Origin: CADCVW01 sp035644935
GTDB taxonomy: Bacteria > Pseudomonadota > Alphaproteobacteria > Sphingomonadales > Sphingomonadaceae
Direction: 5' to 3'
NCBI GenBank assembly: GCA_035644935.1
Contig: DASQNO010000082.1
Location: 1-25,959 of the forward strand
DNA length: 25,959 bases
This document shows positions 15,444 to 22,911 of the stretch, in pieces (position 1 is the first letter of the stretch; each line of letters starts with the position of its first letter). Below the pieces are notes generated by a model. The model did not search any database. It was not told where the DNA came from and saw only the letters and a program-made list of their open reading frames with translations. Made by a program: the position numbers and the translations under genes.

Positions 15444-17165
15444 TCACAAGCGGGGCGTTCGGCGGGCGTAGGCGTGCCAATAATCGCTAGTCGCCACCCT
15501 CTCAAACCGCTGATCGAGATACGCTGCGTACAGGCGCCGGAAAAGCAGCGCGCTGCCCGGATCGACCGGCGCCTTTGGAACCAGCACAACGTCTACGTCC
15601 CCGAAGAGGCGTTCCGCGAGTGGGTGCGTCGTGTCGCTGAACGTGCGCCCTGCATGGTGCCAGGAGTCTATGCCGAGCGGAGCGGGCCGACCCAGCAAGG
15701 CGTTGAACGGGTTGGCCATGTCCAAAGCCAAAATCTTGCCTGCGAGACGAGCCTGCGATCGCACCAGTTGCGCCCCGTCCTGCACAGACCAGAGATACTC
15801 CGGCTGAGCGATGATTTGTCCGACCGGCAACCCCCGTATCTGCGTGACCATCGCTAGGTCGAAGCGTTCGGCGGCATAGGCCCCCCGGAGCGTTTCAAGC
15901 CCCGGCATTCCCGGCGCCGGCTTGTCGACTTCCTGCGCGATGAACCCGTCCACCTCCGCCGCGTACCGGGGTGCCGCCGTCGGGTCGCGCATGGCCATCA
16001 TCGTGTGCCGCAGCAAACCTTCGGTGGAGAAAAGGATCGACGTGGCGGCGATACTCGCGACCAGTACGAAGGCGAGGAGCGGAACGCTTGAGCCTGCCTC
16101 CTCCGGTTGCCCGCGGGCGATCGAATGACTGGCGACGATTCCTGCCGGTATAAGCGTCAACAAGCCCGCGCCTTGCGCGTTTTGGTTGGCCAGCAACATG
16201 CCAGCCCCGGCCATGAACAGGCAGAGAAACAGCGTCCACAAGGATACGCCGCGCCACCAGGCGAACCCCAGCAGTAACGCGAACGGCGCAACCATTCCGA
16301 CGTTGTACACGGCCACGCCTGCCAGGCCCGGCAGCGTGCCCCGCACGACGCCGCTGGCCTCCGCCGCGCGCCCGATGTCGCTCAAGTAGCTCGCGGTACC
16401 GCCCCACAGGAGCTCCACCGCCGCGATGCCGGCGGCGGCGCCGACGAACGCCGCAATCGCCGTCGCACGCGTGGCGCGGGGGAACAACAGAAGAAGGACA
16501 AAGCCGGCAGCGATGCCGAAATAGCTGATCTTGAGGTAGAAGCTCAGGATCAGGATGAGGGCCGCAACCGCGCCGTCGGCGAACGGACGCCGCTCACCGC
16601 GCAACGGCGGCAATGTCAGAACGAACACGATCGCCAACAGAGCATAACCCCAGCGATTGTAGAACATCCCGAAACTTGGAAACTGTTCTCCGACGTTGGC
16701 CGGCGTCAGCACCAGCGTGATCGTAAACAGCGCCAGGATCAGCGCATACTCCAGACGCAGCCGCGATGCGCACGCGTAGACAAGCATCGGCAGGATCATC
16801 AGGGCGAAGGCGGCCATCGCATGCGGCATCATCGCGCCGAAGCTTCCTCCAAGCCAAAGCCCCAAGGCCGGCATCAGATAGGTAAGCAATCCCAGCGGGG
16901 TTCCGAAATCCCGATTGGGGACCTGTCCGGACAGGACGCGATCCGCGCCATCCAGGAAGATCATCATGTCGTGGCTGTAGATATAGGTGAACGTCTTGCC
17001 GGGCAGGACGAGAAGCACGGCCAACGTCAAGGTGACGAACAGGCAGCCCAACAGGATGGCGGCCGTTTCGGTCCGCGCACCCAGAGCCGCGAATGTCTCC
17101 GCGGCTCGCTTCAGAAACCTGTCGCCCCTGGTCCGTGCGGGCGGCGCTGCGTGTTCCAAGTTCAA
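15444..17165 (-). CDS. Multispanning GT-C-like membrane protein (putative lipid-linked sugar transferase)
   Basis: A 573-aa protein with about 11 membrane helices followed by a soluble C-terminal part of about 190 residues. The first large periplasmic loop has YSHDMMIFLDGADRVLSG then QVPNRDFGTPLGLLTY. The acidic residues D66 and D72, with the xGxxpxRDFxxP pattern after them, resemble the catalytic loop of GT-C glycosyltransferases that use polyprenyl-phosphate sugars. No precise family can be named. No in-frame ATG or GTG lies between the upstream stop and the first helix, so the start is TTG 17165 or TTG 17159; GGAG precedes both. It is divergent from the GT2 operon and opens the glycan locus. 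Confidence 0.8.
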   Translation of the reverse strand: MNLEHAAPPARTRGDRFLKRAAETFAALGARTETAAILLGCLFVTLTLAVLLVLPGKTFTYIYSHDMMIFLDGADRVLSGQVPNRDFGTPLGLLTYLMPALGLWLGGSFGAMMPHAMAAFALMILPMLVYACASRLRLEYALILALFTITLVLTPANVGEQFPSFGMFYNRWGYALLAIVFVLTLPPLRGERRPFADGAVAALILILSFYLKISYFGIAAGFVLLLLFPRATRATAIAAFVGAAAGIAAVELLWGGTASYLSDIGRAAEASGVVRGTLPGLAGVAVYNVGMVAPFALLLGFAWWRGVSLWTLFLCLFMAGAGMLLANQNAQGAGLLTLIPAGIVASHSIARGQPEEAGSSVPLLAFVLVASIAATSILFSTEGLLRHTMMAMRDPTAAPRYAAEVDGFIAQEVDKPAPGMPGLETLRGAYAAERFDLAMVTQIRGLPVGQIIAQPEYLWSVQDGAQLVRSQARLAGKILALDMANPFNALLGRPAPLGIDSWHHAGRTFSDTTHPLAERLFGDVDVVLVPKAPVDPGSALLFRRLYAAYLDQRFERVATSDYWHAYARRTPRL

Positions 17166-17571
17166 CTCCGTCCTGTCTTGCCATCCGGTTCCAAGCCCCC
17201 GCTCGCGGCGCGATCACCGTGCCTCCAGGAACGCCTCGACCCGACGCGCAAGCGGCGCCTGCGCGAACGGACACGGGAGAGCAAGCGCTACCGGAGTCGA
17301 GGCGCCGGCGCCGGGCTTGCCGCTAGATCCGCGAGATGACGATGACGAACATCCCGGGTGCCTCGGCGCGCGCTAGCCAAGCACCTGATTGCATTCCAAT
17401 TCCTGTCCGACGACGATGCGCTTGCGGGCTTAGACGGGTTGGCCAGCGGTGCGCAAATGTGTAGGGAACCGCTCCTCTAAACCGCTTCCGAGGGCATCCT
17501 AGCGTGTTAGGGCACTCAGAACCGCGGCGAACCCGTTCCACGTATTCGCCGCCTGCCGACCGGAACTTGTG
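17166..17571. other. 406-base intergenic region between divergent GT-C and GT2 genes
   Basis: It must hold the promoters for both transcripts. I find no convincing -35/-10 pair by eye and no coding sequence with a start. The inner minus-strand frame ending at a TGA near 17216 is open for some 60 codons but has no start codon. The part 17400-17560 is less GC-rich than the genes around it (GCAAATGTGTAGGG, CTCCTCTAAACC) as expected for control DNA. Confidence 0.5.
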
Positions 17572-18645
17572 ATGCCGCCCAGCGATCCGCCTCCTTCGAT
17601 CCCGGTGCTTTCGGTCATCGTTCCTTGCTTCAACGAGGAAGAGGTGATCGCGCACACGCACGAACGGCTCGTGCGTGCGCTGGGCGAGATCACGCCCGAC
17701 TTCGAGATCATCTATGTCGACGACGGCAGCAAGGATCGCACGCCCGAACTGCTTCACGGAATCCAGCAAAGCAGCCGGGCGGCCAAGGTCATCCGCTTGT
17801 CGCGCAATTTCGGTCATCAGATCGCGGTGACGGCGGGTGTCGAATATGCACGGGGCGACGCGATCGTCCTGATCGACGCCGATCTTCAGGACCCGCCCGA
17901 AGTCATCGCGGCCATGGTCGCGAAGTGGCGCGAGGGCTTTCACGTCGTCTACGGCCAGCGCGCCGAGCGTTCGGGCGAGACCAGGTTCAAGCTGTGGACG
18001 GCCAAAGCCTTCTATCGCCTGATCAACCGCTTGTCGGAGGTCCCGATCCCACTGGATACCGGCGATTTCCGGTTGATGGACCGATCCGTCGTCGATGCCC
18101 TGAACCGCATGCGCGAGAAGCACCGTCTCCTTCGCGCGATGACGAGCTGGGTGGGTTTTCGCCAGGCCGCCGTGCCCTACAGCCGCGCCGAACGCTTCGC
18201 CGGCACGTCCAAATATCCGCTGCGCAAGATGCTGGCGCTGGCCCTGGATGGGATCGTTTCGTTTTCCGCCGTTCCGCTCAAGATCGTCACCAGCGTCGGT
18301 CTGATGTTTTCCGCGTTGTCGGTTATCGGCATTCTGTACGCGGTCGCGATGCGCTTGCTCACGGACGACTGGGTTCCTGGCTGGACCCTGATCTTCATTA
18401 CCGTGCTGCTGATCGGCGGCCTGCAGTTCATCTTCCTGGGGGTGCTGGGCGAATATATCGGCCGCATCTACAGCGAGGCCAAGAACAGGCCGCTGTTCCT
18501 GGTCATGGAAGAACTCGGCTTCGGAGACGCGGTGCAGCGCCTTCCCGGCCACTCCGCCGCGCGGTCTTCCGGCGCGCAGCCTTCCGGCCACGGGCCCGGC
18601 ATCGACCCCGGCGGGCTCGCCCGTTCGTCCGCTCCGCAGCGCTGA
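17572..18645 (+). CDS. GT2 polyprenyl-phosphate sugar synthase (GtrB/ArnC/DPM-like)
   Basis: A 357-aa enzyme of glycosyltransferase family 2. The catalytic domain has VIVPCFNEEEVI (residues 15-26), VDDGSKDRT with D50-D51, and DADLQDPPE (102-110) for metal and nucleotide binding. The C-terminal half has two membrane helices (SAVPLKIVTSVGLMFSALSV and FITVLLIGGLQFIFLGVLGE), then GEYIGRIYSEAKNRPLF, the hallmark of bactoprenol-glucosyl and Ara4FN transferases. It should attach a sugar from a nucleotide donor to undecaprenyl phosphate on the cytoplasmic face; which sugar is unknown. A Gly/Pro/Ser-rich tail of about 40 residues is extra. ATG 17572 is used; GTG 17569 adjoins it. The flippase-like gene starts one base after the stop. 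Confidence 0.93.
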   Translation: MPPSDPPPSIPVLSVIVPCFNEEEVIAHTHERLVRALGEITPDFEIIYVDDGSKDRTPELLHGIQQSSRAAKVIRLSRNFGHQIAVTAGVEYARGDAIVLIDADLQDPPEVIAAMVAKWREGFHVVYGQRAERSGETRFKLWTAKAFYRLINRLSEVPIPLDTGDFRLMDRSVVDALNRMREKHRLLRAMTSWVGFRQAAVPYSRAERFAGTSKYPLRKMLALALDGIVSFSAVPLKIVTSVGLMFSALSVIGILYAVAMRLLTDDWVPGWTLIFITVLLIGGLQFIFLGVLGEYIGRIYSEAKNRPLFLVMEELGFGDAVQRLPGHSAARSSGAQPSGHGPGIDPGGLARSSAPQR

Positions 18646-18646
18646 G

Positions 18647-19693
18647 ATGGACGAAGGCACTAGGCCGCGCGACGTTCCGGTCGCGGGTAAGAGAGCGCGT
18701 GTGCTGAAGCTTGGCCTCGGCGTCGCAATCAGCATCGTCTTTCTTTACGCGACCCTGGCCACGGTGCCGATCTCGAGCGTGCTCAACGCGCTCGCGGGCG
18801 CGCAACCGAACTGGATCGTCGCATCGCTGGGCTTCATCTTCCTTGCCTATGTGCTGAAGACCTATCGCTGGACCTTGATGCTCCGCATGCTCGGCGCGCG
18901 TATCACCGTGGCGCAGGCGGCAACGCCGTTCGTCGGTGGCGTCGCATTCAACAACGTACTCCCGTTCCGGGCGGGCGACGTGATTCGCGTGATCGCCTTT
19001 CAACGCTTCACCGGCGTCCCGCCGTCCGGGCAATTGGGAACGCTTCTTCTTGAACGTCTGCTCGACCTGTTCGTGCTGATGATCTTTCTGTTCGCCACCG
19101 TCTCTTTCTGGCGGATCACGGCTATCGACGCGTCCGTCCTGGCTGGCGCCCGATGGGCGGCGCTGGCGGTCGCGCTTTCGATCCTGCTGTTCTTGGCGGC
19201 GCCGCGCCCGATCCGGGCGGTCGTGGCCTGGGCGGACGGCCGCTGGCCGCGGCTGCGTGGCGCCGGTGAGGCTCTTTTGCGGCTGTCCGATGCGCTTTCC
19301 AGCCTGTCGCGTCCGCTTTTTCTGCTGCGCGTGACGCTTGTCAGCTTTCTGGCTTGGATTGCAGAAGGAAGCGCCTACTTTGCCGTGGGGCAGGCGCTCG
19401 GTGTCGCGGCCAGCCCGCAGGCTGCGCTGCTCGCCGTCAGCGTCGGTACGCTTTCCACGATCATCCCGAGTTCACCCGGTTATGTTGGCACGTTTCACTA
19501 TTTTACCGCGCGCGTCGCGACCGCTTTTGGGGCGACGGTCGTCGGAGCCGCGGCCTATGCGATCTCGATTCACGCGCTGCTGTGGCTGACAACCACCGCG
19601 ACCGGCTTTCTTCTTCTCGGGCTCGCGGGCCTGAAGGATCGGGCCCAAGCGCCTGCCATTCCCTTGAACGACCGACCAGAGAGACACTCGTGA
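18647..19693 (+). CDS. Flippase-like membrane protein, LPG_synthase_TM (UPF0104) family
   Basis: A 348-aa protein with about eight membrane helices. It matches the UPF0104/LPG synthase membrane domain: an N-terminal anchor, LAYVLKTYRWTLMLRMLG, NNVLPFRAGDVIRVIAFQRF, LGTLLLERLLDLFVLMIF and TIIPSSPGYVGTFHYF are the conserved blocks. The aminoacyl-transferase domain of MprF is absent, so it is not a lysyl-PG synthase. Such stand-alone proteins are often found beside GT2 enzymes and are proposed to flip or handle lipid-linked sugars; that is inference. It starts one base after the GT2 stop and its own stop overlaps the next start (GTGA), so the three genes are coupled. Confidence 0.9.
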   Translation: MDEGTRPRDVPVAGKRARVLKLGLGVAISIVFLYATLATVPISSVLNALAGAQPNWIVASLGFIFLAYVLKTYRWTLMLRMLGARITVAQAATPFVGGVAFNNVLPFRAGDVIRVIAFQRFTGVPPSGQLGTLLLERLLDLFVLMIFLFATVSFWRITAIDASVLAGARWAALAVALSILLFLAAPRPIRAVVAWADGRWPRLRGAGEALLRLSDALSSLSRPLFLLRVTLVSFLAWIAEGSAYFAVGQALGVAASPQAALLAVSVGTLSTIIPSSPGYVGTFHYFTARVATAFGATVVGAAAYAISIHALLWLTTTATGFLLLGLAGLKDRAQAPAIPLNDRPERHS

Positions 19694-21039
19694 ACGCACC
19701 CGCCAAATTCGACTCAAGCGCTCCCGTCGTGATCGTGGGGGGCGGCTTCACCGGCCTGTCGGCCGCGTATGAACTGGCGCGCGCGGGCAAAAAGGTCGTC
19801 GTTCTGGAAAAGGAGTCCATGGTCGGAGGCCTTGCCAGCGGCTTCAAGGTCGGCGAATTTACGCTCGAACGCTTCTACCATCACTGGTTCACCAACGACG
19901 TGCACGTGATGGACCTGATCAAGGACATCGGGAAGTCCGACGAGGTGGTGTTTCGGCCCACGCGCACGGGCATGTACTACGCGAACAAGATCTTCCGCCT
20001 TTCGACGCCGTTCGACCTGCTGAAGTTCAAGGCGCTAAGTCCCCCCAACCGCATCCGCCTTGGCCTGCTCGCCCTGAAAGCGCGCCGCATCAAGAACTGG
20101 AAAGCGATCGAGCACATGACGGCGCGCGACTGGCTCATCAAAATGGGCGGCGCGGAGGTGTTCCGCGTCGTCTGGGAGCCGTTGCTGGTGGGCAAGTTCG
20201 GGCCCTACGCGGACAAGGTCGGCGCCGTGTGGTTCTGGAAGAAGCTCGCCCTGCGCGGCGGCAGTCGCGACGGTGAAGGCCGCGAGGTGCTCGCCTACTA
20301 CAAGGGCGGGTTCTCCGAACTGGCCGAAGCGCTGAAGCGCAAATTGGAGGACATGGGCGCCGAGATCCGGCTGGACACCGCAGTGACGGGCGTCGCCGTC
20401 GCGGACGGGCGGATCACGGCCATCCAGACAACGGGCGGCGCGATCGAGGCAAGCGCCGTGCTGTTCACCCAGGCGCTGCCGCAGATCGCGGACCTGCTGG
20501 AGGAGCATAGCGCGGAGGCGTACACCCGGGGGCTCCGGCGCATCGACTACCTGGCGAATATCTGCCTCGTCCTCGAAATGGACCGCAGCTTGTCCGAAAC
20601 CTATTGGTTGAACGTCAACGACCCGAGCTTCCCGTTCGTAGGCGTTATCGAGCATACCAATTTCGAGCCGCCCGAATCCTATGGCGGGCGCCACATCGTC
20701 TTCCTGTCGAAGTACCTGCCGGAGAGCGACGCGCTCTACCGTATGTCCGATCCGGAGGTGCTGGACTTCGCCGTTCCGCATCTCCAGCGCATGTTTCCCG
20801 ATTTCCGGCGCGAATGGGTGACCAAGCACCATGTCTGGCGTGCCCGCTTTTCGCAGCCGATCGCCGAACCCGGCTATTCAAAGCTGATCCCCGCCGAGCA
20901 GACGCCGTTCAATAATGCGCTGATCGCCTCCATGGCGCAGATCTACCCCGAGGATCGCGGCACGAGCTATGCAATCCGCGAAGGCCGCCGCGTCGGCAAA
21001 GACATGACCGAACGCTTTCAGACGGCCGCGACCCGGTGA
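19690..21039 (+). CDS. FAD-dependent oxidoreductase (amine-oxidase/protoporphyrinogen-oxidase-like) in glycan operon
   Basis: A 449-aa flavoprotein. The Rossmann FAD-binding motif is VIVGGGFTGLSAAYELARAG (GGGFTG at 17-22), with E40 at the end of strand two and a GG doublet (VGGLAS, 46-47), the NAD_binding_8/amine-oxidase layout. Later blocks include YYKGGFSELAEALKRKLEDM, VTGVAVADGRITAIQTTGG, and a C-terminal MAQIYPEDRGTSYAIREG closing the FAD site. No heme-pathway gene is nearby. Its start GTG 19690 overlaps the flippase-like stop by four bases, so it works in the same pathway. A redox or ring-modifying step on a sugar or polyprenyl-linked intermediate is a reasonable inference, as seen for DprE1 or UDP-galactopyranose mutase, which are different families. 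Confidence 0.9.
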   Translation: MNAPAKFDSSAPVVIVGGGFTGLSAAYELARAGKKVVVLEKESMVGGLASGFKVGEFTLERFYHHWFTNDVHVMDLIKDIGKSDEVVFRPTRTGMYYANKIFRLSTPFDLLKFKALSPPNRIRLGLLALKARRIKNWKAIEHMTARDWLIKMGGAEVFRVVWEPLLVGKFGPYADKVGAVWFWKKLALRGGSRDGEGREVLAYYKGGFSELAEALKRKLEDMGAEIRLDTAVTGVAVADGRITAIQTTGGAIEASAVLFTQALPQIADLLEEHSAEAYTRGLRRIDYLANICLVLEMDRSLSETYWLNVNDPSFPFVGVIEHTNFEPPESYGGRHIVFLSKYLPESDALYRMSDPEVLDFAVPHLQRMFPDFRREWVTKHHVWRARFSQPIAEPGYSKLIPAEQTPFNNALIASMAQIYPEDRGTSYAIREGRRVGKDMTERFQTAATR

Positions 21040-21245
21040 GGTGACCGCTCCTGCGCGACGAGGCCGTTCCCAGTGAGCGGCGCGTGCGCAAGGGGCGGGA
21101 CCCGCGCCGGCTGGAAAGCGCGATCGCGACGATGCTGCTCAAGCATGTTTGCGCCAACGACCACCCGTCAGCGATGCTCCCGCATCACTGTGTATCGGGG
21201 CATGGCCTCGGCCCCTTGCTTAGGTACATCGAGTAACCTAGACGC

Positions 21246-22796
21246 GTGAAGATCGTTGTCACAGCTACGTCCCCGACGATCTTCGATGCCGATATAAGAA
21301 AGCAAATGGCGATGCGGGTGTTCGTTCCTAGATGCCTGGCCAATCACTTGTTCATACCTCTGGGAATACTTGTTGTAGGACTTGGTATTCTGCGCCGCTT
21401 CTTGTTCGGCATGGACTCGCCGCTCTGGCTGGATGAAACCTTCACCGGCGCCATTGCTATTCAGCCGACCTTCCGGGGATTGATAGAAGACTGCTTGGCG
21501 GATGTGCCCGGCCCGATTTATTATTTTCTCATGTGGGTTTGGGAGAAGTTGTTCGGGGCGAGCAACCTGTCGCTCCGAACGCCTAGTCTTCTGTTCAGCA
21601 TCGCGGCGCCGATCCTCATCCTCTTCAAAGGGCACCCGGACAAATACACGCGCCTCCTATGGGCAGGCCTGGTCGCCTTGTGGATCCCCGGATTTGCTTA
21701 CGCGTCTGAGGCGCGTCCCTATTCGCTGCTATTCCTGCTTGGGACTATCCAGGTGGTTCTCTTCATGGGCCTCCTGTCCACGCCTACCCGCCGCAACGCC
21801 ATCTTATGGTGTGGCATCTCTTCCCTGCTTGTCCTGACGCACTATCATTCCGCTCTCCTTACGGCGTTTCAGGGGTTGGCGTACCTCGCCGTCAGAAGAA
21901 AGGAGGCCCTGCGAGCGTGGCCTGCGGCACTCCTGTTTGTGCCGGCGTTCGTTTGGATGATCTTCCACTTGCCGCTTGTCCTGCGTTTCTCCACGCCGGA
22001 GGTGGCTTGGCAGAAGCTTCTGACGCCCGCTAGTCTCGTCGACTTGCCCTCCCAGTTCATTGGCGCCGCCCGTTACTCGCTTCCTTTATTCGCGGTCATT
22101 GTCGCCGTAACGCTTTGGGAAGTTTGGCGGCGATGGCGGGATCGATCCGGATGGCCCGTCGGCCCGTCCGAAGCTCTCGCCGTCGGCGCCAGCCTCTGTG
22201 CTGTCGCTGTGGTGATCGCCCTAGGCTTCGTGCGCCCGAACTTCACGTTCCGCTACCTTCTGCCCTTCATGCCCGGCGTGCTGCTGGGCGTGGCGATACT
22301 CACGCGCGTGGCTGCCGAGCGCGTTCCGCTCGTCCCCTGGCTGGTCCTTGGCGGCACCATCCTGCTCGCGGCTGGAGAGGCTCGGATCAAATCGGGCGGC
22401 GAGGATTGGAAGGCCGGCTTCAGTTGGGAGCGCGTGGCTGAGGATCTGGCCGCCGGAGGCGCGAAACGGCTCATATTCTCGTGGGACAACCCCACTGCAG
22501 CCATTCTCGCACCATCGCTGCTGTCCAGGGTCGGCTCGTTCTTCTTCGATCGCGCCGGTCGCACCATTCCCGCTCGCTCCGTAGAACTTTCCAGTCAGGC
22601 GCGCGGGGATCCCAACAGGCGCTTGCTGGCTGCGGCACACCGTCCTGGGGATGCCGTCCTCTGGGTCTTCGACCTGAACGTGCCGAGAACGGCCGCATTC
22701 CGCTATCCCCCCGCGTTGGGAACGCTTGATCCGGGTCTGAAATGCCGCCGCTACAGTGCCGCCATTTTCGCTTGTCTTCGTGCTGATGCCCGGTAG
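21246..22796 (+). CDS. GT-C glycosyltransferase-like membrane protein (GT39/ArnT-like)
   Basis: A 516-aa protein with about 10-11 membrane helices and a soluble C-terminal part of about 130 residues. The first periplasmic loop carries PLWLDETFTGAIA with D63-E64, the acidic pair typical of GT39/PMT-like enzymes, and the following PGPIYYFLMWVWEKLFG and GFAYASEARPYSLLFLLG (the 'SEARPYSL' motif) are family hallmarks. It should move a sugar from a polyprenyl carrier to an acceptor outside the inner membrane; donor and acceptor are unknown. The start is unsure: GTG 21246 gives the longest form, ATG 21306 or 21312 lie closer to the first helix, and none has a good ribosome site. The first third is visibly less GC-rich than neighbours, with codons such as ATA, AGA and TTG. 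Confidence 0.88.
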   Translation: MKIVVTATSPTIFDADIRKQMAMRVFVPRCLANHLFIPLGILVVGLGILRRFLFGMDSPLWLDETFTGAIAIQPTFRGLIEDCLADVPGPIYYFLMWVWEKLFGASNLSLRTPSLLFSIAAPILILFKGHPDKYTRLLWAGLVALWIPGFAYASEARPYSLLFLLGTIQVVLFMGLLSTPTRRNAILWCGISSLLVLTHYHSALLTAFQGLAYLAVRRKEALRAWPAALLFVPAFVWMIFHLPLVLRFSTPEVAWQKLLTPASLVDLPSQFIGAARYSLPLFAVIVAVTLWEVWRRWRDRSGWPVGPSEALAVGASLCAVAVVIALGFVRPNFTFRYLLPFMPGVLLGVAILTRVAAERVPLVPWLVLGGTILLAAGEARIKSGGEDWKAGFSWERVAEDLAAGGAKRLIFSWDNPTAAILAPSLLSRVGSFFFDRAGRTIPARSVELSSQARGDPNRRLLAAAHRPGDAVLWVFDLNVPRTAAFRYPPALGTLDPGLKCRRYSAAIFACLRADAR

Positions 22797-22901
22797 CAGG
22801 GCCGGGCTACGAAACGGCGGCGGAAACTTCTGACTTGGAGAGCCGGCGTTTCGCGACGAAGTTGCACACCTCGGCCGCTGAGCGGCGTTTGGTAACTGGC
22901 T

Positions 22902-22906
22902 GAGGG
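22902..22906 (+). promoter_or_regulatory. Ribosome binding site of the GT2-GtrA gene
   Basis: GAGGG lies five bases before ATG 22912. The GTG at 22906 overlaps it, so the ATG is the better start. Confidence 0.65.
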
Positions 22907-22911
22907 TGAAT

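Noticed and set aside
17217..17390. Minus-strand frame ending in FAQAPLARRVEAFLEAR
   Set aside because: It looks protein-like at the end but has no start codon and begins after a stop; I cannot distinguish a remnant from chance.
17323..18735. 470-aa minus-strand frame opposite the GT2 gene
   Set aside because: Shadow of the GT2. Its end (APGMFVIVISRI) looks like a methyltransferase tail, but nothing before it supports such a gene.
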